A stretch of DNA of 64,000 bases, taken from the NCBI GenBank assembly GCA_000277545.1, contig AKXM01000008.1, positions 1-64,000 on the forward strand, written 5' to 3'. Each line of letters opens with the position of its first letter. Position 1 is the first letter of the stretch. Below the pieces are notes generated by a model. That model ran no database searches, was not told the DNA's origin, and saw nothing but the letters and a program-made list of their open reading frames with translations. The translations under genes and the position numbers were made by a program. Below, one piece after another: positions 50,123 to 60,461 of the stretch. Origin of the DNA: Enterobacter sp. Ag1 (GTDB lineage: Bacteria; Pseudomonadota; Gammaproteobacteria; Enterobacterales; Enterobacteriaceae).

Positions 50123-51112
50123 TTACCTAAAAAATAGCTTTAATATAATAAGTTGCAGTCTTGATTTACGACTTAAGATGAATTCATATTTTCTTTGTGC
50201 ATTGATAACCTGCAAAGTAGACTCTTTCAATGCGTTTCGCCAGGCTATTCGGGCATCCTTAGAGAAGTGTTTATGCCAGCTTAGATAACGTCTAAAAACT
50301 CCCCACTGGGTACTAATAATTAACGTATATGCCGCAGCATCAAATTTATCTTCACAACATATTTTAGGTTCTTTTAAAATCTGTTGAAGAATAAATGCGT
50401 TATGGATAACCTTATAATAATTTTCGTTTACACGACGAGTTGTTGACTGCATGTTGTTGACAAAAAAATATTTCGCGTCAGAGAAGGTTATTTTTTTTGC
50501 TAAGCCGAATGAAATACGACTGACGATTTCGTCGTTATTTAATAAGTTAACATGATTATTGTTATATTTATTATAAATATTATATGCCTGTAAAATTATT
50601 TCTTTTTTGTAAATACCAAATGCATGTATCCCCCAGATAGAAATACTGTTCGCCAGAGCATCCTTGCCGCATACAGATTTTTTATCAGTATAATATGAAA
50701 ACTTGCCGGAAATCTCTGAGCCAAGCTCGTTAACATAGCATAAATCAAATAGAGAAATATCAACTTCTGGACAATTGATAAAAGATTGCATTGCCAATTC
50801 GAGTGAATTATTTGCGAGTCCATCATCGCAATCAACAATAGCAACATAATCTCCAGTTGCTGCCATGATTCCGTTTTCTCTGGCTCTTGCGGCTCCCATA
50901 TTACTCTGTTGCAATAAATTTATTTTAAAATTTTCAGAATGAAAATTCTTGGCTAAATGCACCGTATTATCAATAGAACCATCATCAACAATGACTACCT
51001 CAAAATCACTTATTGTCTGTTGTTCAAATTGCTTTAAGATTTTTATAATATTTTTTTCTTCATTGTACGCAGGTACAATTACACTGAGCGGGTTACTTTG
51101 ATGCGGTTTCAT
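50123..51112 (-). CDS. glycosyltransferase family 2 (O-antigen), second
   Basis: A 329-residue GT-A enzyme: LSVIVPAYNEEKNIIKIL, VVIVDDGSIDNTV, and VAIVDCDDGLANNSLELAMQ as the DxD-type motif. Its start lies 20 nt inside the 3' end of wzx, so translation is probably coupled. Its C-terminal half is basic (HKHFSKDARIAWR), fitting membrane-surface association. Donor unknown. Confidence 0.87.
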   Translation of the reverse strand: MKPHQSNPLSVIVPAYNEEKNIIKILKQFEQQTISDFEVVIVDDGSIDNTVHLAKNFHSENFKINLLQQSNMGAARARENGIMAATGDYVAIVDCDDGLANNSLELAMQSFINCPEVDISLFDLCYVNELGSEISGKFSYYTDKKSVCGKDALANSISIWGIHAFGIYKKEIILQAYNIYNKYNNNHVNLLNNDEIVSRISFGLAKKITFSDAKYFFVNNMQSTTRRVNENYYKVIHNAFILQQILKEPKICCEDKFDAAAYTLIISTQWGVFRRYLSWHKHFSKDARIAWRNALKESTLQVINAQRKYEFILSRKSRLQLIILKLFFR

Positions 51113-52376
51113 TACTTATAACCCTCTTCATGTGCCATAGGTATATTATCATTGTCGCGATCAAATAGAATGAATAGGTTATACAATAAGAAATACTTAC
51201 ACCTTCAAGCCCAAAGGGAACGATTAAAAACTTGACTAATAATGGAAACAATATAGAAAATGATATTTCCAGGACTGCATTAATTTTAAAATAGCCTTTA
51301 GCCAAAAGAATGGTAGCAAAGAGCCAGCTCGATATTCTTAAAAAATCACCAATATTTTGGAATAAAAATAAATTTTTAGCCGTAGAAAAGTCTTTCGTGA
51401 ATAAAATGCTAATAATCAAATCTTTCAATAAAAAGATACTTATCGCCATCACGAAAGCAAGCGGAATAACAATCACAACCCCGGATTTTAAAACTGAAAT
51501 ATAGTCTTTGAATGTCTTTGCTGCTGCTGTTTTAGGAAAATAATATACAGTCAATGCTGTTGTGAGAACGGCAAGATAAGCTTCTGATATTTTGGATACT
51601 GCCTGCCAATTCCCTGCATCTTCAATTGAAAAATTATTCGTCAATATCGTTCTGACAACAATAAGCGATATCGGTCCCGTTAAGGCACCAATGACCCCCA
51701 TCAGAAAATACTTTCTCATCTCAGATAAATGATGTTTCGGTACCTGACCTAGCCAATATACTAACCTAAACCATGGTCTTTTTATAATAATAGTCAGAAG
51801 CAGGATGCCCGCAATAGCATTATTCAAAGCTGCGGCGAGCAGGGCTCCCTTGAGTCCCATGAAATAAACTAGTGCGGTCATTGACAAAAGTGCTGCAGCA
51901 ATTGCAAGCACATTAGCAAGAAAGAATCGGTTGTATTCACCTAAGCCATTAAGTACACCGAGAAATAAATTGTTGATTATATTTAATGGCAATACCATTA
52001 ATGCCACTATAATCAGCCAATAGAGCTCTTTACTCTGGAATAGTAAATTCGAAATATTTCCAGAAAAAAGAACACCAACGGTGATAATAAAGCAACAGGC
52101 TATTATTGAAAGTTTGATTGATGCACGCCAGTAGGGTTGGGCTTTATCATAATCGCTTTTATTCTCGGCTGAGTAACGATTTACCCCCTGGGATACCTGT
52201 GAAGAAATAAAGCCATTAACAAAAGTAACAAAGTTCTGTAACTGTCCAAGGTTAGCAATGCCAGCAGGACCCGTATATATTGCAACTACTTTTGATATGA
52301 GTAAACCGCAAATCAAACGAAAACATGTTACAACGCCACTAAGAATAGTAACTTTGGCAAAATTCATTTTTTCCAT
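51093..52376 (-). CDS. wzx: O-unit flippase Wzx, WzxE-like
   Basis: 427 residues with about 12 hydrophobic segments of the polysaccharide-transport/MOP fold. The opening GLLISKVVAIYTGPAGIANLGQ and the motif AGNWQAVSKISEAYLAVLTT resemble E. coli WzxE (GPAGLGL, GIWQGVSSISDAYLQ), the flippase of enterobacterial common antigen. A WzxE-like flippase beside Fuc3NAc genes is notable, since ECA ends in Fuc4NAc. A 229-nt gap with a terminator-like hairpin separates it from the fdtB-like gene upstream. Confidence 0.86.
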   Translation of the reverse strand: MEKMNFAKVTILSGVVTCFRLICGLLISKVVAIYTGPAGIANLGQLQNFVTFVNGFISSQVSQGVNRYSAENKSDYDKAQPYWRASIKLSIIACCFIITVGVLFSGNISNLLFQSKELYWLIIVALMVLPLNIINNLFLGVLNGLGEYNRFFLANVLAIAAALLSMTALVYFMGLKGALLAAALNNAIAGILLLTIIIKRPWFRLVYWLGQVPKHHLSEMRKYFLMGVIGALTGPISLIVVRTILTNNFSIEDAGNWQAVSKISEAYLAVLTTALTVYYFPKTAAAKTFKDYISVLKSGVVIVIPLAFVMAISIFLLKDLIISILFTKDFSTAKNLFLFQNIGDFLRISSWLFATILLAKGYFKINAVLEISFSILFPLLVKFLIVPFGLEGVSISYCITYSFYLIATMIIYLWHMKRVISNETASK

Positions 52377-52548
52377 TTTACATCACTTTTAATACAGGTT
52401 TAGCACTGGTTATTTATCTCTTGCATTTCATCATTAGATAATGAATAAGAAATATAGACAGTGTGACGTTACCCACTAAACGCTAGCTTCAGTACTCTGC
52501 TTGAAAAATAAAAAGCGTATGCTATTCGCAGAAACGTGTGGCGTTGCA

Positions 52549-52582
52549 AAAGAAAAGGCTGTCACCAAAAGCATGTACAGCC
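52549..52582 (-). terminator. terminator-like hairpin inside the O-antigen locus
   Basis: On the minus strand GGCTGT pairs with ACAGCC around a 14-nt loop and runs into TTTTCTTTT, 24 nt after the aminotransferase gene. The ops/RfaH system could override it. The 229-nt gap 52377-52605 shows no gene. Confidence 0.55.
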
Positions 52583-52605
52583 AATCGCATTATAATTATT
52601 GATAT

Positions 52606-53709
52606 TTAGACGGAAAATGAATTAATGGTTCTAATAATGAAGTCCACATCACTGTCGGATAGATTAGGATCCATTGGCAAGGACAGAACCTGACGATGAA
52701 TGCTCTCAGTTATTGGCAGCTCTAAATGACTGTACTGTTTATAAGCTTGCTGATGATGAGGAGGAATCGGATAATGAATTAATGTTTGAATCCCATTCTC
52801 AGTCAGATATTGTTGTAATGCTTCTCTATGTTTAGTCTGTATTACAAACAAGTGCCAAACATGTTCTTCATCAACGGATAGTGTTGGTAATTGAACATGA
52901 GAATTTTTTATCTCATTTAAATATTTATTGGCTATTTTTCTTCTTAGTTCAGTCTCTTTATCAAGATAAGGCAGCTTAACACGCAGCATTGCTGCCTGTA
53001 TTTCATCAAGGCGACTGTTGTAACCAATATAAATATTCTCATATTTTTTATGAGAGCCATAATTGCGCAGAGCTTTTAGTACACTAACCAACTCATCGCT
53101 ATTCGTGGTGATAATACCTGCATCACCAAGTGCACCTAAATTTTTCCCTGGGTAAAGGCTAAATCCTGACGCATCCCCCCACGCCCCCGCCTTCTTTCCA
53201 CCGATAGAAGCACCATGTGACTGAGCACAGTCCTCTAACACCAGCAGATTATTCTCTTCGGCGAACCTCATGATTTCTGGCATAGGCGAAATTTGACCAT
53301 ATAAATGTACTGGTAAAATGGCTTTTACCCCATCATCCCAGGATTTAGATAGTCCATCATAGGTCATATTAAATGTACTACTATCCGGCTCAACCAGCAC
53401 AGGAATTAGATTATTCTGCGTGATCGCCATTATAGAAGCTATATAAGTGTTCGCCGGGACCATGACCTTGTCATTATCTTTTAGCTTACCGAGTTCTTTC
53501 CATGCACGAAGAACCAAAATAAGGGCATCAAGACCGTTGGCAACGCCAATTGCATATTTTACATTACAATACTCTGCAAACTCAGACTCAAAAGCAGATA
53601 GCTCTTCGCCCTGTATATACCAGCCAGATTGAATAACACGTTCACAGGCTGACAATAATTCCTTTTCATATTTGTTATTGATTTGTTTAAGGTTTAGAAA
53701 ATTAATCAT
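52606..53709 (-). CDS. fdtB: dTDP-3-amino-3,6-dideoxygalactose aminotransferase, FdtB-like
   Basis: A 367-residue DegT/DnrJ/EryC1/StrS sugar aminotransferase: [23 protein letters not shown] contacts [10 protein letters not shown], and the internal-aldimine lysine Lys189 in [14 protein letters not shown]. It should transfer an amino group from glutamate to C3 of the keto sugar made by FdtA. A QdtB role (gluco series) is the alternative; the partner oxoisomerase looks FdtA-like. 3 nt after the acetyltransferase gene. Confidence 0.85.
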   Translation of the reverse strand: MINFLNLKQINNKYEKELLSACERVIQSGWYIQGEELSAFESEFAEYCNVKYAIGVANGLDALILVLRAWKELGKLKDNDKVMVPANTYIASIMAITQNNLIPVLVEPDSSTFNMTYDGLSKSWDDGVKAILPVHLYGQISPMPEIMRFAEENNLLVLEDCAQSHGASIGGKKAGAWGDASGFSLYPGKNLGALGDAGIITTNSDELVSVLKALRNYGSHKKYENIYIGYNSRLDEIQAAMLRVKLPYLDKETELRRKIANKYLNEIKNSHVQLPTLSVDEEHVWHLFVIQTKHREALQQYLTENGIQTLIHYPIPPHHQQAYKQYSHLELPITESIHRQVLSLPMDPNLSDSDVDFIIRTINSFSV

Positions 53710-53712
53710 TTT

Positions 53713-54171
53713 TTAATCCAATTTTTTGATGATCTTTGCAGGATTGCCAACCACTACTACATTATCTGGCACATCTTTTGTTACCACTGCTCCAGCGCCG
53801 ACCATGCTATTCTCACCGATTGTGATTCCAGGCAAAATGGTAGCATTAGCACCTATTGATGCATTTTTTTTGATATGTATTTCTGGGTATTTTTCTAAAT
53901 GAACCTGCGAGCGAGGAAATTTATCATTTGTAAATACAACACAAGGACCGATAAAGACATTATCTTCAATTGTAGTCCCATCCCAAATATATACACCAGA
54001 TTTAACCGTAACATTATTGCCAATAGACACGTTGTTTTCTATAAGAGCATTAGCACATATATTACAATTTTCGCCAATTTTTGCATTTTTCAGAATAACA
54101 ACAAACTGCCAAACACGCGTACCTGTACCTATATTTTCACTCTGCACATCGCTGAGAGGATGAATATACAT
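53713..54171 (-). CDS. left-handed beta-helix sugar N-acetyltransferase, FdtC-like
   Basis: 152 residues made of hexapeptide repeats ([LIV]-G-x4), for example [20 protein letters not shown] and [20 protein letters not shown], ending [14 protein letters not shown]. An acetyl-CoA-dependent transferase that would N-acetylate dTDP-3-amino-3,6-dideoxygalactose to give dTDP-Fuc3NAc. It is directly abutted by fdtA (no gap) and fdtB. Function follows from context; the fold is certain. Confidence 0.83.
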   Translation of the reverse strand: MYIHPLSDVQSENIGTGTRVWQFVVILKNAKIGENCNICANALIENNVSIGNNVTVKSGVYIWDGTTIEDNVFIGPCVVFTNDKFPRSQVHLEKYPEIHIKKNASIGANATILPGITIGENSMVGAGAVVTKDVPDNVVVVGNPAKIIKKLD

Positions 54172-54567
54172 TTACTCCACCGTATTTTTGAACTGTTCAT
54201 AATTCCGTATATAATCGGACTCATCATATACATCACTCGCTAAAACCATGAGAATGCAGTCTGGTGAATAGTCATACATTTCATGCCATACCATTGGCTC
54301 AATTAACAGGCCACAAGCTGGACTATCCAATAAAACATTAACCTTCTCTTTACCATCGTCTAAAAGGAATCGGCAGGAACCTTTTACAGGTATTGCTACC
54401 TGCGTTAATTCCTTATGGGCATGGAAGCCTCGTCTGATTCCTTCAAGTGTGTCAAACATATAATAGACGCGTTTAATTGGAAAAGGTATGTTTTTGGCTT
54501 CTTCGAGCGCGACAAGAGAACCACGCTCATCGCCGTGAATTTGTAATGGAATAAAATCGATTTTCAT
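54172..54567 (-). CDS. fdtA: dTDP-4-keto-6-deoxyglucose 3,4-ketoisomerase FdtA
   Basis: A 131-residue cupin of the WxcM-like family. Catalytic histidines 49 and 51 are in GFHAHKEL, and VWHEMYDYSPDCILMVLASD is the conserved second half. The N-terminal DERGSLVALEEAKNIPF fits FdtA (DSRGSLVAIEENKNIPF in Aneurinibacillus as I recall it) and not QdtA (DKYGHLTPIEGK), which points to the galacto product and so to Fuc3NAc. 8 nt after rmlA. Confidence 0.88.
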   Translation of the reverse strand: MKIDFIPLQIHGDERGSLVALEEAKNIPFPIKRVYYMFDTLEGIRRGFHAHKELTQVAIPVKGSCRFLLDDGKEKVNVLLDSPACGLLIEPMVWHEMYDYSPDCILMVLASDVYDESDYIRNYEQFKNTVE

Positions 54568-54575
54568 AAGATTTC

Positions 54576-55439
54576 TTATTTCAAAAGTTTTAATAAATAC
54601 TGGCCATAATGATTTTTTTTCAGAAGCTCGCCCCTGGCACTTAATTCTTTATCGTCCATCCAGCCATTGCGCCATGCAATCTCTTCAGGGCAAGCAACCA
54701 TCATGCCCTGCCTCTTCTGAACGGTTTCAACAAAGCTACCGGCTTCAATTAGACTGTCATGTGTGCCAGTATCAAGCCACGCAAAACCGCGGCCAAGCTG
54801 TTCAACATTTAATTGCCCGCGCTTGAGATACTCATCATTTATTGCGGTTATCTCTAATTCTCCCCGCTCGGAGGGTTTTACATTTTTTGCGATTTCAATG
54901 ACCGCGTTATCGTAGAAGTAAAGCCCGGTCACCGCCCAATGAGATTTCGGCTGGGAGGGTTTTTCTTCTATGGAAATAGCTTTGTTGTTTTCATCAAATT
55001 CGACCACGCCAAAGCGCTCAGGATCCATAACCTGATAACCAAAAACGGTTGCGCCTGTTTCACGCTGCGCCACGGCTTTTAATTTAGGGCTAAAACCTTG
55101 TCCAAAGAAAATATTATCGCCGAGCACAAGGCAAACCGAATCGTTGCCGATAAACTTCTCGCCAATAATAAATGCCTGCGCTAAGCCATCCGGTGTAGGC
55201 TGGACTTCATACGTCAGGTTAATGCCCAAGGCGCTGCCATCACCCAATAATCTAATGAAACTGTCTTGATCTTCCGGCGTGGTGATGATCAGGATGTCGC
55301 GAATTCCCGCCAGCATTAACACTGACAGCGGGTAATAAATCATCGGCTTATCATAAATCGGGAGTAGTTGCTTAGAGACGCCCATCGTTATTGGATACAA
55401 ACGAGTGCCGGATCCTCCGGCCAGAATGATACCTTTCAT
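54576..55439 (-). CDS. rfbA: glucose-1-phosphate thymidylyltransferase RmlA
   Basis: 287 residues: the nucleotidyltransferase signature [20 protein letters not shown], then [13 protein letters not shown] and [13 protein letters not shown]. It makes dTDP-glucose from glucose 1-phosphate. It overlaps the rmlB stop by one base (TAATG). rmlC and rmlD are absent, so dTDP-rhamnose is not the product of this locus. Confidence 0.95.
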   Translation of the reverse strand: MKGIILAGGSGTRLYPITMGVSKQLLPIYDKPMIYYPLSVLMLAGIRDILIITTPEDQDSFIRLLGDGSALGINLTYEVQPTPDGLAQAFIIGEKFIGNDSVCLVLGDNIFFGQGFSPKLKAVAQRETGATVFGYQVMDPERFGVVEFDENNKAISIEEKPSQPKSHWAVTGLYFYDNAVIEIAKNVKPSERGELEITAINDEYLKRGQLNVEQLGRGFAWLDTGTHDSLIEAGSFVETVQKRQGMMVACPEEIAWRNGWMDDKELSARGELLKKNHYGQYLLKLLK

Positions 55440-56512
55440 TATTCTAATCCTAAGCGTTCACGTTGATAGCTGCCATCCTGCACGCGCTGGCACCATTTCT
55501 GATTTGCCAGATACCATTCCACCGTTTTACGGATCCCACTTTCGAAGGTTTCCTGTGGTTTCCAGCCCAGCTCAAGGCCAATTTTCTCGGCATCGATCGC
55601 GTAACGGCGATCGTGCCCCGGGCGATCGGCCACATAGGTGATCTGCTCGCGGTAGGAGCCTTCCTTTGGAACGATTTCATCCAGCAGACAGCAAATAGTT
55701 TCTACCACATCAAGGTTTTGCTTCTCGTTGTGGCCACCAATATTGTAGGTTTCGCCAATCTTACCCTGGGTCACCACGGTATACAGCGCCCGCGCGTGGT
55801 CTTCGACGTAAAGCCAGTCACGAATCTGGTCGCCTTTACCGTAAATCGGCAGCGGCTTACCTTCCAACGCATTCAGAATAACCAGCGGGATCAATTTCTC
55901 AGGGAAATGATATGGGCCATAATTATTAGAACAGTTAGTAACGATAGTTGGCAGGCCATAGGTGCGCAGCCAGGCGCGGACCAGGTGGTCGCTGGAGGCT
56001 TTAGAAGCAGAATATGGGCTGCTTGGCGCATAGGCTGTTGTTTCAGTAAACAGGGGTAATGTCTCGCCCTGCCCTACTTCATCAGGATGGGGAAGATCGC
56101 CATACACTTCATCAGTGGAAATATGATGGAAGCGGAACGCTGCTTTTTTCTCGCCGCTCAGTTCAGACCAGTAGCGACGTGCGGCTTCCAGCAGAACATA
56201 TGTACCAATAATGTTTGTTTCAACAAATGCCGCCGGGCCGGTAATAGAGCGATCGACGTGACTTTCCGCTGCCAGGTGCATTACAGCATCGGGCTGATGC
56301 TGAGTAAAAATACGTTCGATTGCTGCGCTATCACAAATATCTGCTTGTTCGAAACAATAACGCTCATCAGCACTGACACTGGTTAGAGATTCAAGGTTAC
56401 CAGCATAAGTTAACTTATCAACATTAACGACATGACTCTGCGTGTTTTTAATAATATGACGTACAACGGCAGACCCAATAAAGCCCGCTCCACCAGTGAT
56501 TAGAATTTTCAT
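55439..56512 (-). CDS. rfbB: dTDP-glucose 4,6-dehydratase RmlB
   Basis: A 357-residue extended SDR: NAD motif [25 protein letters not shown] with the catalytic Thr-Asp-Glu, Tyr-x3-Lys in [15 protein letters not shown], and [19 protein letters not shown] substrate region (here [15 protein letters not shown]). It converts dTDP-glucose to dTDP-4-keto-6-deoxyglucose, the branch point used here by FdtA. Its base composition is backbone-like, unlike the AT-rich genes on either side. Confidence 0.95.
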   Translation of the reverse strand: MKILITGGAGFIGSAVVRHIIKNTQSHVVNVDKLTYAGNLESLTSVSADERYCFEQADICDSAAIERIFTQHQPDAVMHLAAESHVDRSITGPAAFVETNIIGTYVLLEAARRYWSELSGEKKAAFRFHHISTDEVYGDLPHPDEVGQGETLPLFTETTAYAPSSPYSASKASSDHLVRAWLRTYGLPTIVTNCSNNYGPYHFPEKLIPLVILNALEGKPLPIYGKGDQIRDWLYVEDHARALYTVVTQGKIGETYNIGGHNEKQNLDVVETICCLLDEIVPKEGSYREQITYVADRPGHDRRYAIDAEKIGLELGWKPQETFESGIRKTVEWYLANQKWCQRVQDGSYQRERLGLE

Positions 56513-56540
56513 TTCGACTCTACACTAATTACGTTTATGA

Positions 56541-57557
56541 CTAAGACAAAATAAATTGCTTGTATGCATCTTTATAACTATTGAATTCAAATTTTTCTTT
56601 ATCCTGCTGTGCATTAACAAGATAAAGTTCATAATTATTTAGTATCTCCAGTAATTTTTCTTCTATATCTTTTTCATTATTAGATACTAATAATCCATTT
56701 TTTTTTATAACTTCATAGCAACCACCAACATCGCTTAGAAGCAAAGGTAAACCTGCAGTGTGTGCTTCTAATGCAGACATCGGGAGGCCTTCACTATCTG
56801 AAATAAGTGCAAAAACATCATACTCAGAATAATTACTGAAGTTTTTAACCTCACCTAAAAATTTTATGTTATTAAATTTCTCATATTTTGCTGCTAACGC
56901 AGCCAACCGATCGCCGGCACCCGCTACATCTAATTTAATATCCGGGTGTTTCGCAACAACCGACAGCAGAAGGTCGGGACGTTTTGGATGCGTTAGTCTT
57001 CCAACAAAGATTATTTTCTTTTCGTTGCTCTGTTTAATTCTGCTTTGCATTTTTGGCACAGAGTTGGTTAGATTAATTATCTTATTTTCATTAATACCAA
57101 TTATATCCCTGGCCTTATCAGCGTCACTTTTTGAGACACACCAAACAGCGTCAGTTAAAACAGAAAGATACTTCTCAATCTTAATAAAGAGTGACTTTAA
57201 TGTCCCACCATTATAGATACATGACCATCCATGAGATACATAAATGCATTTAAATCTAACAAACAGCTTTGCCATCCGACTGAAAATCCCGGCATTAGCT
57301 GAGCTTGCTATCATTACAGATATTTTTTCTTTTCTAATATATTTCAATAACCGAATATAACCTAAAAAACTAAAGTGTTTTTTCAATTCAGGTAAAATAA
57401 AAACTTTATCGAAGTTCCCTTGCTCCGTTAACCATCCATGCTCTGATGTTATCAAATGAATTGAGGCATCATTTTTAATTAACTTCATCATCTCATTGGT
57501 CCAGCTTTGAGCTCCACCTATTTCAGATTTTGTAACAATAAACGCAATATTATTCAT
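56541..57557 (-). CDS. glycosyltransferase family 4 at the head of the O-antigen locus
   Basis: 338 residues from the ATG at 57557 (MNNIAFIVTKSEIGGAQSWT); a TTG seven codons upstream has no better site. GT-B fold with the donor-domain motif IIFVGRLTHPKRPDLLLSVV and EX7E-like SDSEGLPMSALEAHTAG. It is the first gene after the JUMPstart leader and precedes rmlB, which is usually first when present, suggesting a separate acquisition. AT-rich; specificity unknown. Confidence 0.87.
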   Translation of the reverse strand: MNNIAFIVTKSEIGGAQSWTNEMMKLIKNDASIHLITSEHGWLTEQGNFDKVFILPELKKHFSFLGYIRLLKYIRKEKISVMIASSANAGIFSRMAKLFVRFKCIYVSHGWSCIYNGGTLKSLFIKIEKYLSVLTDAVWCVSKSDADKARDIIGINENKIINLTNSVPKMQSRIKQSNEKKIIFVGRLTHPKRPDLLLSVVAKHPDIKLDVAGAGDRLAALAAKYEKFNNIKFLGEVKNFSNYSEYDVFALISDSEGLPMSALEAHTAGLPLLLSDVGGCYEVIKKNGLLVSNNEKDIEEKLLEILNNYELYLVNAQQDKEKFEFNSYKDAYKQFILS

Positions 57558-57643
57558 ATATGATATAAGCTTCGGCAATTAGATGATATGACACAAACTC
57601 ATGAGGAATGTCGAGAATGGTTGAATAAGCTTTTGATAAGAAC

Positions 57644-57681
57644 ACGCTACCGCCCCTGGCTCAACAGCTACCAGTGCACTG
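57644..57681 (-). promoter_or_regulatory. JUMPstart element with ops site
   Basis: Read leftwards, 38 bp match the JUMPstart consensus almost throughout, ending in the ops element GGCGGTAGCGT (57654-57644) that pauses RNA polymerase and recruits RfaH. It lies in the leader of the O-antigen transcript, about 90 nt before the first gene. The wider 57558-57936 gap contains no gene. Confidence 0.95.
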
Positions 57682-57733
57682 CAAACATGGGAGATCTCGT
57701 ACCTTCCGGTACTGCGTATCAGAAATCGCCACG

Positions 57734-57761
57734 ATTCTATATTTCACACAGCGATTCTCAA
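57734..57761 (-). promoter_or_regulatory. probable O-antigen locus promoter
   Basis: On the minus strand -35 TTGAGA (57761-57756), a 16-bp spacer and -10 TAGAAT (57739-57734), each 5/6 to consensus, about 50 nt upstream of JUMPstart, so ops falls in the early transcript. Confidence 0.6.
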
Positions 57762-57842
57762 GGAAAAATTTTGGTCTATACAGAACAACCAAAAAATGAT
57801 AACCCTATGAAAATCTTAAACTTCATTGTTTACTTATAAAGC

Positions 57843-57898
57843 AAAACGGCGGCTCAACGTTCAAAGCCTGCCTAAGACTGAACGCCATGCCACCGTTT
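57843..57898 (-). terminator. long hairpin after galF
   Basis: On the minus strand AACGGTGGC pairs with GCCGCCGTT, with an inner CGTTCA/TGAACG stem, followed by TTTTG, 38 nt past the galF stop. Probably ends the galF transcript before the O-antigen promoter. Confidence 0.6.
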
Positions 57899-57936
57899 AC
57901 CCCGCTCTCCTCCATGACAGCGACTTAAAACAGAAT

Positions 57937-58836
57937 TTATGCCTTAGCTAGCAGCTTCTGAATGCTTTCGCGAAACTTCTGGCCTTCCTTGTGGTTGCGC
58001 AGCCCGTACTGGACGAACGCCTGCATATAGCCCATTTTCTTACCACAGTCGTAGCTCTCGCCGGTCATCTGCATCACTTCAACCGGCTGAGTTTCATTCA
58101 ATACCGCGATGGCATCCGTGAGCTGAATACGCCCCCATGCACCCGGTTCTGTTTTTTCCAGCAACGGCCAAATATCAGCCGAAAGCACATAACGTCCAAC
58201 GGCTGCAAGATCGGAGTCCAGCGTTTGCGGCTGGTCAGGTTTTTCAACAAACTCGACCATACGGCTCACCTGCCCTTCATTCTGCAGCGGTTCTTTCGTG
58301 GTGATCACAGAATATGCCGCCAGATCTTCATTTGGCATGTGCTTAGCAAGAACCTGAGTTCGCCCCGTTTCATTGAAGCGAGCCACCATTGCTGCCAGGT
58401 TATAGCGCAGCGGGTCGGCAGTAGCCCCATCAAGCACAACATCCGGCAGTACCACAACAAAAGGACTGTTACCCACGATAGGCTGTGCGCAAAGTATAGA
58501 GTGCCCCAGCCCAAGCGGTTGGGCCTGACGAACGTTCATGATGGTGACGCCTGGCGGGCAAATAGACTGGACTTCGGCCAGCAGCTGACGCTTAACGCGC
58601 TGTTCAAGCAGGGCTTCCAGCTCGTATGAGGTGTCGAAGTGGTTTTCAACAGCATTCTTGGAAGAGTGGGTTACCAGCACGATTTCTTTGATACCAGCGG
58701 CAACAATTTCGTCGACAATGTACTGGATCATCGGCTTATCAACGATAGGCAGCATCTCTTTAGGAATCGCCTTAGTGGCAGGCAGCATATGCATGCCCAA
58801 ACCGGCTACCGGGATAACTGCTTTTAAATTAGTCAT
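57937..58836 (-). CDS. galF: GalF, UTP-glucose-1-phosphate uridylyltransferase-like
   Basis: 299 residues (E. coli 297). [20 protein letters not shown] carries the GalF-type altered signature ([11 protein letters not shown] where GalU has GLGTRMLPATK). It is a regulator or non-catalytic partner of GalU that influences UDP-glucose supply. The ATG at 58836 follows GAGGTGG; a GTG four codons upstream was rejected. It marks the classic border of the O-antigen locus, next to colanic-acid genes. Confidence 0.95.
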   Translation of the reverse strand: MTNLKAVIPVAGLGMHMLPATKAIPKEMLPIVDKPMIQYIVDEIVAAGIKEIVLVTHSSKNAVENHFDTSYELEALLEQRVKRQLLAEVQSICPPGVTIMNVRQAQPLGLGHSILCAQPIVGNSPFVVVLPDVVLDGATADPLRYNLAAMVARFNETGRTQVLAKHMPNEDLAAYSVITTKEPLQNEGQVSRMVEFVEKPDQPQTLDSDLAAVGRYVLSADIWPLLEKTEPGAWGRIQLTDAIAVLNETQPVEVMQMTGESYDCGKKMGYMQAFVQYGLRNHKEGQKFRESIQKLLAKA

Positions 58837-59010
58837 TCTTAGTCCCACCTCTAAATGGTTGGAAGATTATAGTCTTTTCGTGCTCTGATGCCAGCATGAA
58901 TTTATTAAACGAATGATTCATGCTAGCGCCATAGAAGTGTCAACGAAATATGTCAATGTCGCTATTTCAGCCTTCGTTGACTCAGAATTGTCGTAAAAGG
59001 GGTTGCATTA

Positions 59011-60435
59011 TTATTTACTTACTTTTGAGAGCGCAAAATTAAGATTCTCACCGTTGACGTGCAGCTGATCGATCCGGTCTATGTCTACCGAGCTTTGCCC
59101 CCTTTCATTTACTGCGTGAATATTCGCCAGCGACAGCAGTGTGCCGTCTTTGGCCATGAACTTGCCGCGCACATCCTTGCGGAGGTCGAAGTTCAGCTTC
59201 AGGGCTGGTCCTGCCGTAGAAAGCTGCATTACGTTGATATTTCGCATGAAAAGGTGCTGAGGTTTGTTATGAAACTCAAGCGAGGCGCGCTTGAGTGTGA
59301 CGTTATTCAGTGCCACAAAGGAGGTTGCGTTCCCGGATGAGATCTGAATGCCGCGCAGAGGGCTACTCAGTTCGCTATTATCGAGTTTAATATCGCTTAA
59401 CTTAAAGTTTTGCGGAATAGACAGGTAATTTCCCTTAATGATGCCATAACCAATCAGCATCCCGGCGCTGTTAACCATATCCACATCGTCAATGACAAAG
59501 TTATCGCAGCCATATATTGCCACGGTTGCGTTATCAATCCCTGCCGTGCGGCTAAAGCTCGGATTAATATTGCGCGCCTTTACGTTACGTATAAGGAAAT
59601 GCTTCCCATTCTCAACATGGACTAATTGCCGGCAGTTGCTGCCGGTAATGTTGGCCACAACGAAGTTTTTTACCGCCTGATCTTCGGGATAATTATTGTC
59701 ATATGTGCTGCCCGCCAGCCCAATACCTATTCCCCAGTTAATCTTTCCATTAGTACAGTTAATGTTGTCAATAACGTGGTCGGAAATCAGCAGGTCGTGG
59801 TCGTTGATCGCCACATTCCACTCAATGGCATCCCCTTGCAGATGGCTGAAGTGGCCGTTGGTGATACGCACATTCTCCATCCGGTTGTGAAACCCCTGCC
59901 GCAGGATGGCGTAGTTGGCATCATGTACCGTGATGTTGTCGATAGTCAGATTGCGCATAGTCCGGTTATCTTTCCCGCCAATGTAAATCTGCGCCACATT
60001 GACAAACCCGCTCATATCTATGCCCTTGATCGTACAGTCGGATCCCCTCACATCCAGCGTGATGTTGTTAAATCGCCCTTTTCCCTCCCCGACTATCTGG
60101 CAGCTATCCTGCAGTACAAATCGCCCTTTGCCATTCCCTTTCAGCCCACCAGCCACATGAAGCGTTTTCCCCTGCGGCATAAAAATGGCGGTATTCATGC
60201 TGTCACAGACAACGTCTGCCGGGACTTCAACCACATCCGCTGCGGCAAACGCCTTGTTAAACGCGGCGATCCAATCGGCCTGGTAGAAATCTTTGATGTT
60301 TACCTGTGTTCCCCGGCCAATGGCGTTTACCGTGCCGGGAATAAGGGATGTCGCTGCTAACGCAGAGCCTGCGGCGAGCAGTTTGCGGCGAGACGCAGAG
60401 AAAGGAAGATGCTTCAGTGAATTGCTTTTCGACAT
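59011..60435 (-). CDS. wcaM: colanic acid biosynthesis protein WcaM
   Basis: 474 residues (E. coli 464). The N-terminal [19 protein letters not shown] is a twin-arginine-type signal ending near VNA, followed by a right-handed parallel beta-helix with many GxN/IxN turns ([36 protein letters not shown]). A pectate-lyase-like fold suggests action on polysaccharide in the periplasm; its exact role in colanic acid is not established. Last gene of the wca operon, 26 nt after wcaL. Confidence 0.94.
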   Translation of the reverse strand: MSKSNSLKHLPFSASRRKLLAAGSALAATSLIPGTVNAIGRGTQVNIKDFYQADWIAAFNKAFAAADVVEVPADVVCDSMNTAIFMPQGKTLHVAGGLKGNGKGRFVLQDSCQIVGEGKGRFNNITLDVRGSDCTIKGIDMSGFVNVAQIYIGGKDNRTMRNLTIDNITVHDANYAILRQGFHNRMENVRITNGHFSHLQGDAIEWNVAINDHDLLISDHVIDNINCTNGKINWGIGIGLAGSTYDNNYPEDQAVKNFVVANITGSNCRQLVHVENGKHFLIRNVKARNINPSFSRTAGIDNATVAIYGCDNFVIDDVDMVNSAGMLIGYGIIKGNYLSIPQNFKLSDIKLDNSELSSPLRGIQISSGNATSFVALNNVTLKRASLEFHNKPQHLFMRNINVMQLSTAGPALKLNFDLRKDVRGKFMAKDGTLLSLANIHAVNERGQSSVDIDRIDQLHVNGENLNFALSKVSK

Positions 60436-60461
60436 AAGTCCTCAGCATAAGATTCGGTGAT

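Noticed and set aside
54576..56512. dTDP-rhamnose pathway
   Set aside because: rmlB and rmlA are present, but rmlC and rmlD are not in the locus; fdtA follows rmlA instead.
57588..57839. 83-codon plus-strand frame between galF and the O-antigen genes
   Set aside because: It covers the JUMPstart element and the promoter on the other strand; chance frame.
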